A stretch of 64,000 nt of DNA from Rehmannia glutinosa (GCA_016081115.2 CM071924.1:92518616-92582615); one strand, 5' to 3'; counted from the first letter of the stretch, positions 48,280-58,672 are shown. Program-made: numbers and translations. Notes: a model not told the origin generated them from the letters alone.

Positions 48280-49100
48280 AGGTGGTTCTACCAGAAATTA
48301 TTGAATCTCCCACTATAAAGGAGATCGATATGAAAATACAAGATCAACCAGATCTTCAACAAAAGTCGAAGTCTCGAGTTGAGCCAAGAAGGATGTCTTT
48401 CCAACGTGACGAAATGACGAGTAGCAGTAGTTGGGAAGAAAAGAGACCAAATGCGATTCGGCGTATCCCGGATGTTTTCAAAACAAATGGGAGAGCTAAA
48501 TGTCCGATGATGGCGAGAAGTGGAAGTAATATTTGACATCACTCAAAAGGATAATATTTTTCCTTGTGATGTTCTATATTATCTCCAACAACCAATAGTT
48601 GGAAGGTATCAAGGAAGCTGAAGATAGGAGAAATTGAGCTTACTATCACAGAGTGGCGGGAAAGATCCCGAACAATTAACACTGGGAATTGAATTTCTCG
48701 AGGATCATAAACCTTGGGAAAGATTACAGAAGGAATGGAATTCACAGTGGCTAATAAAAGATACTGTAATCAAATGACCACTAATCCATTCTCTATATAC
48801 ATTTCTATTGGAATGTTATATGTCAATACAAGGTGAGTATTTCGCGCCTATATTGATTCAGTGCTTGGAATATGTACTTTGCGCAGCGAATGTTTTTCCT
48901 AAAGAAATTGGAGAAGATTTACTAGCTATTGCGAAGAGATTTCTCTAAAAGGATTCTTATCCTTAACAAGGAATTAAACAAGCGAAAATAATGATCGGAG
49001 GCGCGGCGTGACCCGTATGGTACAAAGTAAAGACACCACCAATCTATTTCCATGATACAGTGCGGATGTTTTGCTAGGAAACAACTTCCTACAAACATTC
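48280..49100 (+). pseudogene. Caulimovirid linker and aspartic-protease region, copy 2
   Basis: A basic/acidic linker (48282-48530) is followed by a stretch whose position and terminal VLLGNNFL motif (49066-49089) fit the retroviral-type protease. The expected Asp-Thr-Gly-type active site near 48825 reads NTR in the visible frame, so the catalytic aspartate appears lost. Confidence 0.5.
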
Positions 49101-49195
49101 AAGCGATTTACACAGGAGAAACGAGACAAGAAGACTTATTTTCACAACCTTATGTGATCATAAGATCATTGTCCGAGATCGCTGGAAGCATTTTG

Positions 49196-50810
49196 AAAAA
49201 ATGCCTATTAATTTTCGCGAAGCAAGCGTGGTGATGAAGCCAAACTCAAATCCAAAAATGGCGGATCGAAGGAAATTTGGTGAAGCTTTATTATCCTATA
49301 GACAATTCGATTCTCGAAAGGATAAGAAGCTTTGGGATAATAACTTGTATCTATTCGAGTGCAAGGAGAAGAACGAGTTACTCCGAGAAGTTATTCTTTG
49401 AATTGATGGTAAGCACGATGGAGAATCCACAGAGTGACGTAACCATTGAAGAACAAATATCACTCGAGGATATCAAGAAGAAAATCCAAAGGAATTATAA
49501 TGAAGATCCTTTGGCATGGTGGGACAAGAATGAGCTCAAAGCATCCTTAAAGGTTAAACCTGGAAAGGAGACGAGTTCGTAAGATTCAAACCAATCCTTA
49601 TGAACCGGAGGATCGTAAGGATATGCGAAGATACTTAAGGAACATCTTGACCTTAAGTTAATTTCACCAGGAGTTTCTCCATACAAAGATCCAGATTCTT
49701 AGTCGAAACCATGGAGAAATCAAAAGAGGAAAGCCAAGACTTGTTATTAACTACAAAGGGATTAATAACATTTTGGAATTCGACGGATACTATATCCCAA
49801 GTAGAGAACATCTGGTTAACTGCATCAAAGGTGCCAAGATATTCTCAAAGTTTGATTGCAAGTCCGGATTCTACCGATTAAGATGGAGGAAGAAAGTAAG
49901 AAGTTTGACTTTCTTTACACCACAGGGGACACTATATTTGGAACGTGATGCCTATGGGATTGGCTAACGCACCCCAAATATATCAAAGAAAAATGGATAA
50001 TCTCTTCAAAGATTATTTTAGTTTCATGTTCGTATATATTGATGACATACTTATCGCATCAAAGAACATGAAGGAACATCTCAAACATTTGGAGATATTT
50101 TCGGATGTTTGTCACAAAAAAATATTAGTGCTTTCGGAGAAGAAGACGGTAATTGCAACAAGACAGTTGAATTCCTCGAATTGAAATCGATGAATCTGGA
50201 ATTATTCTACAAAATCATATTGTGGAAAAGATACAGGATTTCCGGATACACCTGAAAGACAAGAAGCAACTTGAGTTTTCTTGGAGTTGTTAATTTTGTT
50301 CAGGATGTTCATTAACAATCGGCATATTACGGGGAAGGTGTTTAGCCCATTGCTTAAAAAAGATGCAATATTCAAATGAGAAGATGAACATCAAGAAGGA
50401 ATTAAGCAACTTAAAGAAGTTTGTAAAAGCTTCCAAAGTCGGCAATTCCCAAGACGAGGGCGAATCGTTCTTTACACAGATGCCAGTGATGATTGGTGGG
50501 GGCGTTCTTACGAAAGTCACACCAAACGAGGAAGTGCCATGCAGATATCTGCGGCCGTTTATTCACCCCTAGTGAAGCAACTCGGTGGCATATTAACGAA
50601 AAGAATTCTTTGCGAAAGAAAGGCTTTTAAAAATGGCCTCTATTTTTACTTGGCTAAAATGTTCACTTTAAAAATTGATAATTCAAGTGTCAAGGCTTTT
50701 CTGAAAAACAAAATTGAATCAAAACCGAAAAGGCTCGATTACTTAGATGGCAAGTCAATGTCAATATTATGATTATGATATTGTCATTATAAAATCTCAT
50801 GAAAATATTC
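49196..50810 (+). pseudogene. Caulimovirid reverse transcriptase/RNase H, copy 2
   Basis: The polymerase palm is recognisable from LVINYKGINN (49739-49768), the fingers/palm segment IFSKFDCKSGFY (49840-49875) and the catalytic YIDD at 50035-50046. The RNase H part shows LYTDAS-like sequence near 50470-50490 in a shifted frame, then NEKEFF near 50600 and the KRLDYL tail (50727-50744). The caulimovirid order RT then RNase H with no integrase is clear. At least five frame changes separate these pieces. Not functional. Confidence 0.8.
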
Positions 50811-50899
50811 TTGCAGCATTTCTTGACACGAGATGGAAGGACGCGTTCGACGAGGTCCTTAAACGAGTAAGACATCTCGGGAAAACCTGGAGAGTCTAG

Positions 50900-52238
50900 A
50901 ACGAGATTTTGGGACGTTATGTCTCAATGCAGGCGTTCTTTGGACGACTTTCAACAGTGACCAGAAATTCGTTTCTAGTCAAATACGAGCATGTCAATTC
51001 GCTCAGGACAATTGTTCTTAGCGCCGCAAGGGCTTCTCTTCCAGCCGCATCTCCTATGGTGCAAAAAGGGGCCGAGAGAGTACGGGGCTTTAACCCGAGA
51101 GGTTATGGATTCAAGTACCATAATTACAAGTGTTGCGGTGATGCATCCCGAGGTGTACAAATCAGAACGAATGTTGAAGCTCCTGTCACAACCCGAGTCT
51201 TCAAGTCAACCCAAGACACCTCAGGGTAAAGAGGGAGAGTTGAATCTTAGGCCACGACAGGCAAATCTAAGGTTCAAACTGACGAGATTAAGATTTCTCC
51301 TATGCGGGTATATCGGCAATGGGAGAAATTAGTTACAAGACAAGGTATTAACCCGAAAAAACAATGGTTGATATCTCGTAAGTATCCAAGAGTTTGGATG
51401 AAACCCTAAGTCATCCAAATGAAATACATGAATGGTATACTTTTGGAGCTTTAGCTTCAATCTATACCGTGTCACCAGGATTCCCAAAAATTTCAAAATT
51501 ACCGAAATGGATTGGGGAAGCGGTTTACGAGACCTGGGCAAATAATCCACACTTGGCCAGAGGGGATATTTTGGAACTGTATTTTATCGGTGCGGCTCTG
51601 AACCAAAGAAAGAAAGGCTTTAATGAAGCTTTTCATTTCATCAAGCTAAGAAGACCGGATGAAAACGCTTTAAAATACATTAAAGCAGCTTCACCGGAAG
51701 AAGGACCAATGTTAGTAGGAGCATTTTCTGAAGACGAAGCTTCTACCAGACGAGCATGGGGTCTTTGGGTTTGTCTAATCAAATGGACAAAGTCAAATAT
51801 CCATTCAAGTTCTTCCCGAGTCGGCGAATGGATCTTTCCTTTTGAATTCGATGACTAGGTCAACCACAGGATTTGCGGAGGAACTCTTCGAGACCAAAGA
51901 AGAATTCTCCTGGAAAACAAGATTCCAAGCAAAAGAAACTTACCTAAATGCAATATGGCGCATGTTGGTCGTTGGATCGACCGGATCACAAGCATGCCCC
52001 GAAGGAACCCGAGTTTGGGAAAGGTTTCCGATCCAAATCCGACCGACAAGACCATACAAATGGAAAAGATAAGGGCCCACTCACAAGACGCGTTTTCTCG
52101 GGGACCACGCAGACCGACTTTTTAAAAGATTCCCCGACAACCATCACATGGGGTGAGTCACGCGGAAAGAAAAGAAAAATAGCTGGTGAGGCAAGATATG
52201 ACGTAAGCGGTGACGTCATTAATTTCAACAAGATTTGA
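50900..52238 (+). pseudogene. Terminal ORF region of the caulimovirid (transactivator position)
   Basis: After RNase H, several overlapping frames remain. The longest, 51394-51858 (154 codons), contains HPNEIHEWYTFGALASIYT and WIGEAVYETWANNPHLARGD. In solendo- and cavemoviruses the ORF in this position is the translational transactivator/inclusion-body protein. The identity is inferred only from position, since I do not recognise a definite viroplasmin motif. The 3' part (51948-52238) is basic and ends just before the promoter. Confidence 0.5.
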
Positions 52239-52274
52239 AGTCCGCCTTTCAAGTCCGGACTTACCTCTATAAAT
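52199..52274 (+). promoter_or_regulatory. Caulimovirid pregenomic promoter: as-1-like element and TATA box
   Basis: Two TGACG motifs in tandem, TGACGTAAGCGGTGACGTCA (52199-52218), match the as-1 layout of caulimovirus 35S-type promoters bound by TGA bZIP factors. The box TATAAAT follows at 52268-52274, 50 bp downstream. Transcription would start near 52300. Confidence 0.75.
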
Positions 52275-52326
52275 TGAAGGATTTGAAGGAAGCTAGGAGA
52301 TCGAACATTTTCCCTAATTTTCTTAC

Positions 52327-52500
52327 AATAAAATCAAGTGATAAATTTGTAATAGTTTGGGTGTTTTAGTTTTAAGTTTTATGTATTTACAGTGAAAGCC
52401 TCATCTATGAGAGGCTAAACCAAGATTCTCCTCCCAAAAGGAGATTACTAATGTAATGAATATTTCAATAAGTTCTTAATAAAAAGGGGCTTTCTGCTTC
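52327..52500 (+). terminator. Viral leader/poly(A) region with two stem-loops
   Basis: AATAAA at 52327-52332 and AATAAAAA at 52478-52485 are candidate poly(A) signals. Between them lie stem-loops AGCCTC/GAGGCT (about 52400-52420) and TCTCCT/AGGAGA (about 52425-52446). A signal about 180 nt after the start site is the usual caulimovirid spacing for a terminally redundant RNA. Confidence 0.5.
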
Positions 52501-53226
52501 AACATGTCTTCATAATGTTCCATTAATTCATCCCGTTTAAAGATTACTTTTACGCCTTGGAGTAGGAAACGAACCAAGGCTGTGCTGAGCAGTTTCTGAA
52601 GGAGTCGGATAACTTGCAGATCATCTTCCCCGAGGGTGAGGTTGAACAGTGAGGAGCTGTTTGTCAAACGATCTGGGGGCAGTAATTTTCCGACTAGTGG
52701 CGTTGCGAACCACTTAACCCGGTGCTGTTTCGGTCAAAAGAGGTATGAATTTTAAGGGATTTATTAATTTTACGGAAGCATGTTGGGCCTGATATGGTCG
52801 TGATGGACTATATCTGTTTTATCAAAACCTTAGTCTGAAATCGAATTTACTTAGAATTGTGAATCGATTCTGAAGTATGTCCTATTGAGTTTATAAAATG
52901 AAACCCGACATGATCCACTTAAAACCTCGAATAGAGACTGGATCTAAGTAGGTGTAACAATGCCACAAACAAAATAGGTATCGAAAAATGTAAATTTTCA
53001 TAATCTATGAAATTTGAGTTTATTGAAAATAGCTATGGTATGAAAGGATTGAAATTGCTAATTCTCGAAAGTTATAGGCTATAATTGCTACCTTTGAAAA
53101 GAAAATGGACCAAAACGCTATTTGGCTATAAGGGCAAAATTGTCCAGGGCATAAATTGCAACTTTAATAATTAAAGGGCAAAACGCAAAACGGCCTAAGT
53201 TATAGGGCATATTTTGCTATTAAGCG
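52501..53226. other. Post-viral tail and right TIR region of copy 2
   Basis: Up to about 52735 the sequence may be the viral leader that should precede the primer site in a circular genome. From about 53050 the inward-facing repeats 'ttataggctataattgc' and 'aaagggcaaaacg' lead to the right TIR end at 53226. The part between is unidentified. Confidence 0.45.
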
Positions 53227-53256
53227 AAACCATACACTTAACCTTTTTATCCAACA
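53227..53256 (+). repeat. Copia 3' LTR, final part
   Basis: Second copy of AAACCATAC and the LTR end CTTAACCTTTTTATCCAACA, which completes the LTR interrupted at 45071. Confidence 0.8.
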
Positions 53257-53543
53257 TGTTATAGTCGCGGTTCATAAGACGTAGTTTTCTTAGGTCAACG
53301 TATTGCACACTTCATGTGGTGTTAAACGCTGCGTGTAGGCTTTCTAGTTGAGATCGTAATAGGATCAAAGTATAAAAGGATGTGAATCTTCGCTTGCCAA
53401 CTCGCCAACTTTTTCAATTTGAGTACGTGTATGTCTTACATTCAAAATTATATATGCATGATTATACAAGAAAGATTCTTTTTTGGCTTTATCTTTATTT
53501 CACTGGATTATGATATTTTGGCATCTTTACACATACCACGAGT

Positions 53544-55823
53544 GGAAAGTTTGGGAAAACAGAAAAAAAAAAAAAAAAACTCTAGGATGCTCTCTTTTCT
53601 CTCTTCTCCCAAACCCTGGGTCGTGCCTTCATGATTTTTCCGGTTTTCACTGGCGTTGGGATACAAGCCGCCAGATTATGATGTTTTCTCTATTGATACA
53701 TCTTGTTCTCCGTTGGTTTTCTCCTTTACTAGTTCTCCTATGTCTTTTGTGGATTTTGGCGTCAAGGGTTTATTCTATGGATCCTTTGAATCTCTTACTT
53801 GAGGCGCCATGAACTCATCAAAGGTGGTCCGTTGGCAACGGTCCCCCTCCTAAGGTGGTTTCAACTATGGTCCCTCCCAAGGTGGTTACAACAATGGTCC
53901 CCTCGTCTCCTTCAAAGGCCAACACTCGGCAACAAAGTGGTCCCTCTACAAAGTATCTCGCTATATCCTTGGATTCATCCGTGTAATGATGCCCCATGTA
54001 TGCCCTAGTCTTTGGGACCTCTCCTCAATGTCATCCGATTATGAATTGAATCCTCGACATTCGGCTCATAATACTAATCTTGAATCCAAATTTGGCTATT
54101 CTTTTGCTAAAATTGTTTCGAGAATTCACCGTGATATGGATTCAACTATGTAGGCCCAAGGTAATTTTACAACATTTTCGCATGTTGTTGCTTTGGTAAA
54201 TCTCATTCTATCCCTAAACCTATTAGAAAGGAGATTATTATTCCGTTACTATTGATGAGAACGTTTATCAATAACGCCGCCGAATTTTCCTATTCTTTGA
54301 TTGGTAGGGTGATTTTGGGCAAGCGGTAATAAACCATGGGCGACTATGCTTTTGCATAAACGCCTATCGGAAATATGGGAATTAAGAATGATTGGAAACT
54401 AATCCCTTTGGGTAAGGGATTTTTTGTGTCAAGTTTTTTAATGCGCAGGATTGGGCACGAGCTCAATTACGTATTAATTGGGCACTTAATCCGGACTATT
54501 CAGACTCTCTCCATGGGTCCCGGATTTCAATCCATACAAGGTACTACGTCGGTGGCAAGTATTTGGGTCCGAATCTTCGAGCTCGGTTTGGAGTCTTGGG
54601 ATCCTAAAAACATCTTGGGAACGCTAGTGCGATTGGGAATCCGATACAAATTGACCAGCGTTAAGCTTGATGGTTCTCTAGGACATTTCATCCGGGTGTT
54701 AGTGGATATTGATCTGTCGAAACTGTTAGAGAGCACATCATGGTAGAACGGGTTGGCCAGTGTTCCTTTGTGTCAGTTACTTATGAGAAATTACCGGAAT
54801 TTTGTTCAAAGTGCAGTGTAACGGGACATTCGACGGTTTCTTGCCGTATTACTCCCGCAGGGAACTCAACCACTAAAAGACGCGCTCTTCTGACCAGGGA
54901 CGTCCCAAGACTTCAGCGGCACGTCCGAATTCTATGCAACGGGGTCGTTCCAGGGTCTGTAAAGTTTACCGTCCGGTGCAGCAACAAGGGCAAGGCCGTT
55001 GTTGACTCCATGGGTAATACGAGTCATCAAGGTCGTGTTAAGGAGGGTGAACCTTCTTCTTCACGTATTGACACTAAGAATTCTTTTCATGTTTTGGGTG
55101 TTGATTCGATGATGTGGCATGTGATAATCTGAATTTGGAGCACAAATCGATAATGAGAATCGGATTATGGCTTCGAATATAATACTAGCAACACGATGAT
55201 CCATGGTACCTTATCAACCGCAGTAAACAAATTTAGATGAACATGGATAGGCTAATTTGCAACGTGGAATGAAAATAGTTTCAAATAGCCTTCCTTTTAA
55301 TGATTATGTCCATAGCTCAATGATCCTTCCGAGGGGTTCAAGGCTATGGCCGTTCTTTGCCGGAAACGTTGGTCAAATATGGCGGATGAAGACGATCAAG
55401 ATAATGCGGATAAATTGGAAGCTTTAAAGACCAAGTTAGGCGACTCTTTATCTGCTCCGATTGTCCTTCACTCAAGTGATTCGTCAGAAGCTATGAACAC
55501 TCTGGCAATTGTGGTGGGAGGATCCTGGGCCGATATTCCACAGGATACATCAGACCATCAGGAGGATACTCAAGCACGTGCAAAACAAACACATGTCAAT
55601 GTCCTTCGAAAATCCTCTAAAAATAAACGTCCATCATTTCGATTGAAATTTTAAGTTATTTCTGTTGTTTTAAGGTACTCTTTTTCCTATCAAAGGTTTT
55701 TCCCAATGAGTTTTACTTTGGTAGGTTTTAACGAGACCCCTTTTTTAAAAAGCTAGTCAGCTTGGCACGAAAGCAATACTCTATATTTTCTTTTTTAATA
55801 ATATTTTACATTTATTCAAAAAA
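53544..55823 (+). mobile_element. ORF1-only L1-type LINE with 15-bp TSD
   Basis: A perfect 15-bp direct repeat ACACATACCACGAGT (53529-53543 and 55824-55838) brackets the unit, and an A-rich end precedes the right repeat. Inside is one degraded ORF1 of the plant L1 type; there is no endonuclease or reverse transcriptase. The 5' end includes an 18-A run and a CT-rich leader. The size of about 2.3 kb and the intact duplication show it was mobilised in this short form by enzymes supplied in trans. Confidence 0.8.
54230..55655 (+). pseudogene. LINE ORF1-like protein (DUF4283 + CCHC zinc knuckle)
   Basis: Frame 54375-54746 shows DUF4283 features (WKLIPLGKGFF, TSVASIWVRIFELGLE, GHFIRVLVDIDLSK). Frame 54740-55132 continues with VSVTYEKLPEFC and a CCHC knuckle CSKCSVTGHSTVSC (54803-54844). 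A C-terminal polar tail follows in frame 55346-55654. ORF1 binds the element RNA. At least two frame changes and several stops break it. Confidence 0.75.
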
Positions 55824-55838
55824 ACACATACCACGAGT

Positions 55839-56383
55839 CACGCCTTTTCAATCTTGCCATCCTTTGTTTAAATCTTTAAAAAAAAATTAAACACATAAGA
55901 TCTTTAAAATTTAATGTTTCATTTTATTTATATAGGTTAAATATATAAAATTGATAAATGTATTTTACTTTGGCCCGCAACGCCATGTTTGGATCAATTT
56001 GTCATGTGACCCGTGGCGAGACGGTATATGTATCACTTTACCCCGCCTAATATTTTATTTTTTAAAATATATTTAATTTAAACTTTACAAATATAATATA
56101 TATTATAATATAATTCTTGAATATTTAATATTAGTTTTTATAAATAAAATACATTAATGAAACAAAAGGTGACGTAATAAAATAAAGTGAAATAGATGTC
56201 CAAGTAAATCAAAGACATTTCATGGAGCACATGTACATTATTGAGAGTATCTCTTAGAATAGATACATACAGGCTTATTTAATTGCTCGAAAGCATTATT
56301 AAATTTATTACATGTCTAATAACACCACCACTACTTTATTCGTCGTGGTAAACATGTTTTATTTCTTCTTGAAATTAATAATT
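55839..56383. other. AT-rich intergenic sequence with decayed MITE
   Basis: The block 55965-56160 shares 'ccccgccta' followed by long 'ataatatatattataatata' runs with 34425-34620, so it is probably another copy of that GC-ended MITE. No gene. Confidence 0.4.
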
Positions 56384-56996
56384 TTAACCAATAGTAGGAG
56401 TACGAATCACCACGCCATAGTCGTTAACCCAAACCCAGACACGGTCACACCTAAAATCTAGAGGCACCGAAGTTCCATCTTTCACAACAATTGCATTCAC
56501 ATTCCGATTCTCTTTCTCTATCACCGTCGCGCTTCCTCTCCGTTTGCGCCACCAACTCCGCCACGAATTCTTGCCTATACCAAAACATATATATGATGAA
56601 TATGTATTAAAAACACATGCAATTGATCAAAATAATAATCATTACAAGAAAATTCTAATTTATCGACATAACTAATTTTATTACTAAATTTTACAGATTA
56701 TCTACAAATACCTACAAAACAAAAAAATTATTTTTTCAAATTATATCGACATATAACCGATAACTTTTAAATTTACCGCCGCGATATAAAATACTAATTA
56801 CCTACATCTTTTATGTAGGTAAACTGATTTTAGTTGTAGCAAAGGCATTTTAACTTTATATTAACTACAATAATAATAATATAATTATAAAACATAAAAA
56901 CAAATAGAAAACATTATTGGTCCCTCATAGTTGAGGAAAGCCAAGACAAAGAATAAATAAAGAGGAGACATGATTCTTGCCTGGACAATCTGCCAT
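56384..56996 (-). CDS. Potato type I serine protease inhibitor
   Basis: A small secreted-or-vacuolar-type defence inhibitor of the PI-1/eglin family, 68 residues, in two exons: 56981-56996 and 56384-56574. Exon 1 encodes MADCPG. The donor is GC (CAG|GCAAGA), so this is a GC-AG intron of 406 bp. The core reads DGTSVPLDFRCDRV, with P1-P1' Leu44-Asp45 by alignment to the family loop, suggesting chymotrypsin or elastase targets. Cys4 and Cys48 can form the usual disulfide. The C-terminus VVIRTPTIG is typical. Residues 11-20 (RSWWRKRRGS) differ from the family WPELVG stretch because three 1-nt losses at C/G repeats shift the frame and then restore it. No signal peptide is visible, as in many members. 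A TATA-like 'ctatatatat' lies near 57076-57086. Confidence 0.8.
56636..56846. mobile_element. CACTA-like MITE in the protease-inhibitor intron
   Basis: The left end resembles CATTACAAGAAAATTC and the right end, reversed, CTACAACTAAAATC, with subterminal 'ctacaaatacctaca' and 'gtaggtaaac' as in the 2209-4477 element. Its boundaries are approximate. Confidence 0.4.
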
Positions 56997-57099
56997 ATTA
57001 ATTACTTCTGGTGCTGCTAATTATGTTATAACTTATAAGCAATTTATGAGGTTATATTGTTGTAAACGATGAATGCACATATATATAGAGAGTGAGGGA

Positions 57100-57515
57100 C
57101 ACATATATCGGCCGATTTTCTTGAATGCCGACGTGTATATCACACTGTATCTATCTAAATGGCCTTGCTTGTCAATAGTCATTTTTGACATTGTTACGTT
57201 TCCTTATTCTTCAAGAGGCGCATATTTACACAAAAAACGTTGATACTAATTAATGAATTATCATAATATGGATTTGACTTTGGTCGGTCCAACTCTATAT
57301 CTAATCAGTAATATGACAATTTATTTATTTGATTATTTTGGCTTGTGGGGGAATCAGATTTCTGATTTAAGAAACAAAATTATTTAGGTGGTTGATGGGG
57401 TAAAAGTGTAATTTCCTTTTAATATTATGTCATTTTTAGAATTTTGCTTTTAACTAATTATTTAGCGATAGAAATTAATTAACAAATCCCTCTAAAAAGT
57501 ATGAGCAATACATTT
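57100..57515. other. Upstream region of the protease inhibitor, nothing else recognised
   Basis: AT-rich, with no conserved protein or RNA. Confidence 0.4.
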
Positions 57516-57875
57516 GTAAAGTATTAGTACATAGTTCACTTGAAAGTATTAGTACATAGTTCACTTGAAAGTATTAGTTTTGTAATATTGGACAGTGATA
57601 TAATATCACGAGAATGTTGAAAAGTATTAGATTTTCATCTAAAAAGTATTAGGATATAGTTCACTTGAAAATATTTAATAATCACTCAAAAAGTAGTAGT
57701 TTTTAAACAAAAGTATTAGTCGTCCCCGTGAAACATATTAGTAGTCCAAACATATTAGTTTTTCCCTGAAAGATTTTTAGTAATTCCCTGAAATGTATTA
57801 GTTTTTCTAATAAAAATATTAGTATTTAATAGTCCCCCTAAAAAGTGTTAGTAGGTCCTCTAAAATGCATTAGAC
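57516..57875. repeat. Degenerate GTATTAGT-type repeat array
   Basis: 'gtattagt' or 'atattagt' occurs about fifteen times at irregular 15-30 bp spacing. Two 26-bp units, 'gtattagtacatagttcact' plus 'tgaaa', stand directly in tandem at 57522-57573. It is noncoding. Confidence 0.65.
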
Positions 57876-58084
57876 ATTCATTGGGTTCTTTGGGTTGGGC
57901 TATGTGGCCTTTGGGGCGAAAAGGGTGGGGGAGTGATCGCCGGTGCAAGAAGGCACGGACAAGGAGCGACTCTGGCAGGCTTGTAGGCGGAGGGGGACAT
58001 GAATGAACCAATCCCACACTCGAAGAGAAGATTCCAGACTGTAGGTATGAGACTATACGATTGAGCGAGCTTAAAAGATTTGAT

Positions 58085-58205
58085 AGGTACTACACCTACC
58101 AACAAGATGCATCTTCTTTTCTTGTGTTCATCGATAAAAACTCCGAAGTTAAGCGTGTTTGGCCCCGAGCAATTGTGGGATAGGTGACCCCCAGGGAAGC
58201 TACTC
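58085..58205 (+). other. 5S rRNA-like segment in the Cassandra 5' LTR
   Basis: AACTCCGAAGTTAAGCGTG (58140-58158) and TGGGATAGGTGACC match the internal control region and 3' half of plant 5S rRNA. The first half is diverged, so this is an LTR promoter module and not a ribosomal gene. Confidence 0.8.
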
Positions 58206-58555
58206 TCGGGAGTGCGCGTGAGTGAGGACAAAGCACGCTGGAAGGAGTCGTGTTACTTTGTGTAGACGAAATCGATCTAGAAGGTGGGCCGTTACGGATG
58301 GTATCGAGCCATATTCCTCTCCTAGTAAGGTGTGGTTCGGGACGAACCAAGTCAAAGCCCAGTGGGCATGTGACGCCCGGGACCGAAGAAGGCGGGAAGT
58401 GATTGCCGTGCAAGAGGCACGGACAAGGAGCGGCTCTGGCGGCAGCTTCAGGCGGAGGAGACATGAATGAACCGATCCCACACCCGAAGAAGAGGAGATT
58501 CTGAGATTGTGTAGGTATGGGACTATACAGTTGAGGAGAGTTTAAAAGATTTGAT

Positions 58556-58672
58556 AGGTACTACTCATACCAACAAGATGCATCTTCTTTTCTCGGTGCT
58601 CATCTCATAAAAACTCCGAAGTTAAGCGCTTGGCCGGGAGCTTGATTGTGGGATGGGTGACCCCAGGGAAAA
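58556..58672 (+). other. 5S rRNA-like segment in the Cassandra 3' LTR
   Basis: ACTCCGAAGTTAAGCGC (58613-58629) and GGGATGGGTGACC (58649-58661) are present, as in the 5' LTR copy. Confidence 0.8.

Larger units (their letters stand above)
45072..53226 (+). mobile_element. TIR-bounded element carrying a near-complete caulimovirid genome (copy 2)
   Basis: An 8155-bp insertion in the Copia 3' LTR, bounded by a perfect 9-bp duplication AAACCATAC (45063-45071 and 53227-53235). The sibling LTR at 39408 supplies the empty site. The left end GGCTTAATTGCGAAAATAT and right end (reverse complement CGCTTAATAGCAAAATATG) are imperfect TIRs, followed on each side by inward-facing repeats of a 'ttgcaaaatatgccctgtaa' type. 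Inside, in order: primer site, capsid/zinc-knuckle, movement protein, protease, reverse transcriptase, RNase H, a terminal ORF region and a pregenome promoter. The separate CP-MP and RT units recall solendoviruses/cavemoviruses (inference). A 9-bp duplication with TIRs is how Mutator-like elements insert, not how endogenous pararetroviruses usually integrate. All frames are broken. Confidence 0.85.

Noticed and set aside
58096..58481. Reverse-strand ORFs of 82-122 codons in the Cassandra region
   Set aside because: They read the antisense of GC-rich LTR sequence and resemble no protein.
58085..58672. Two 5S rRNA genes in tandem
   Set aside because: The 5' halves do not match 5S rRNA, the repeat unit extends beyond the 5S part on both sides, and a tRNA primer site follows the first copy. 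This is Cassandra.
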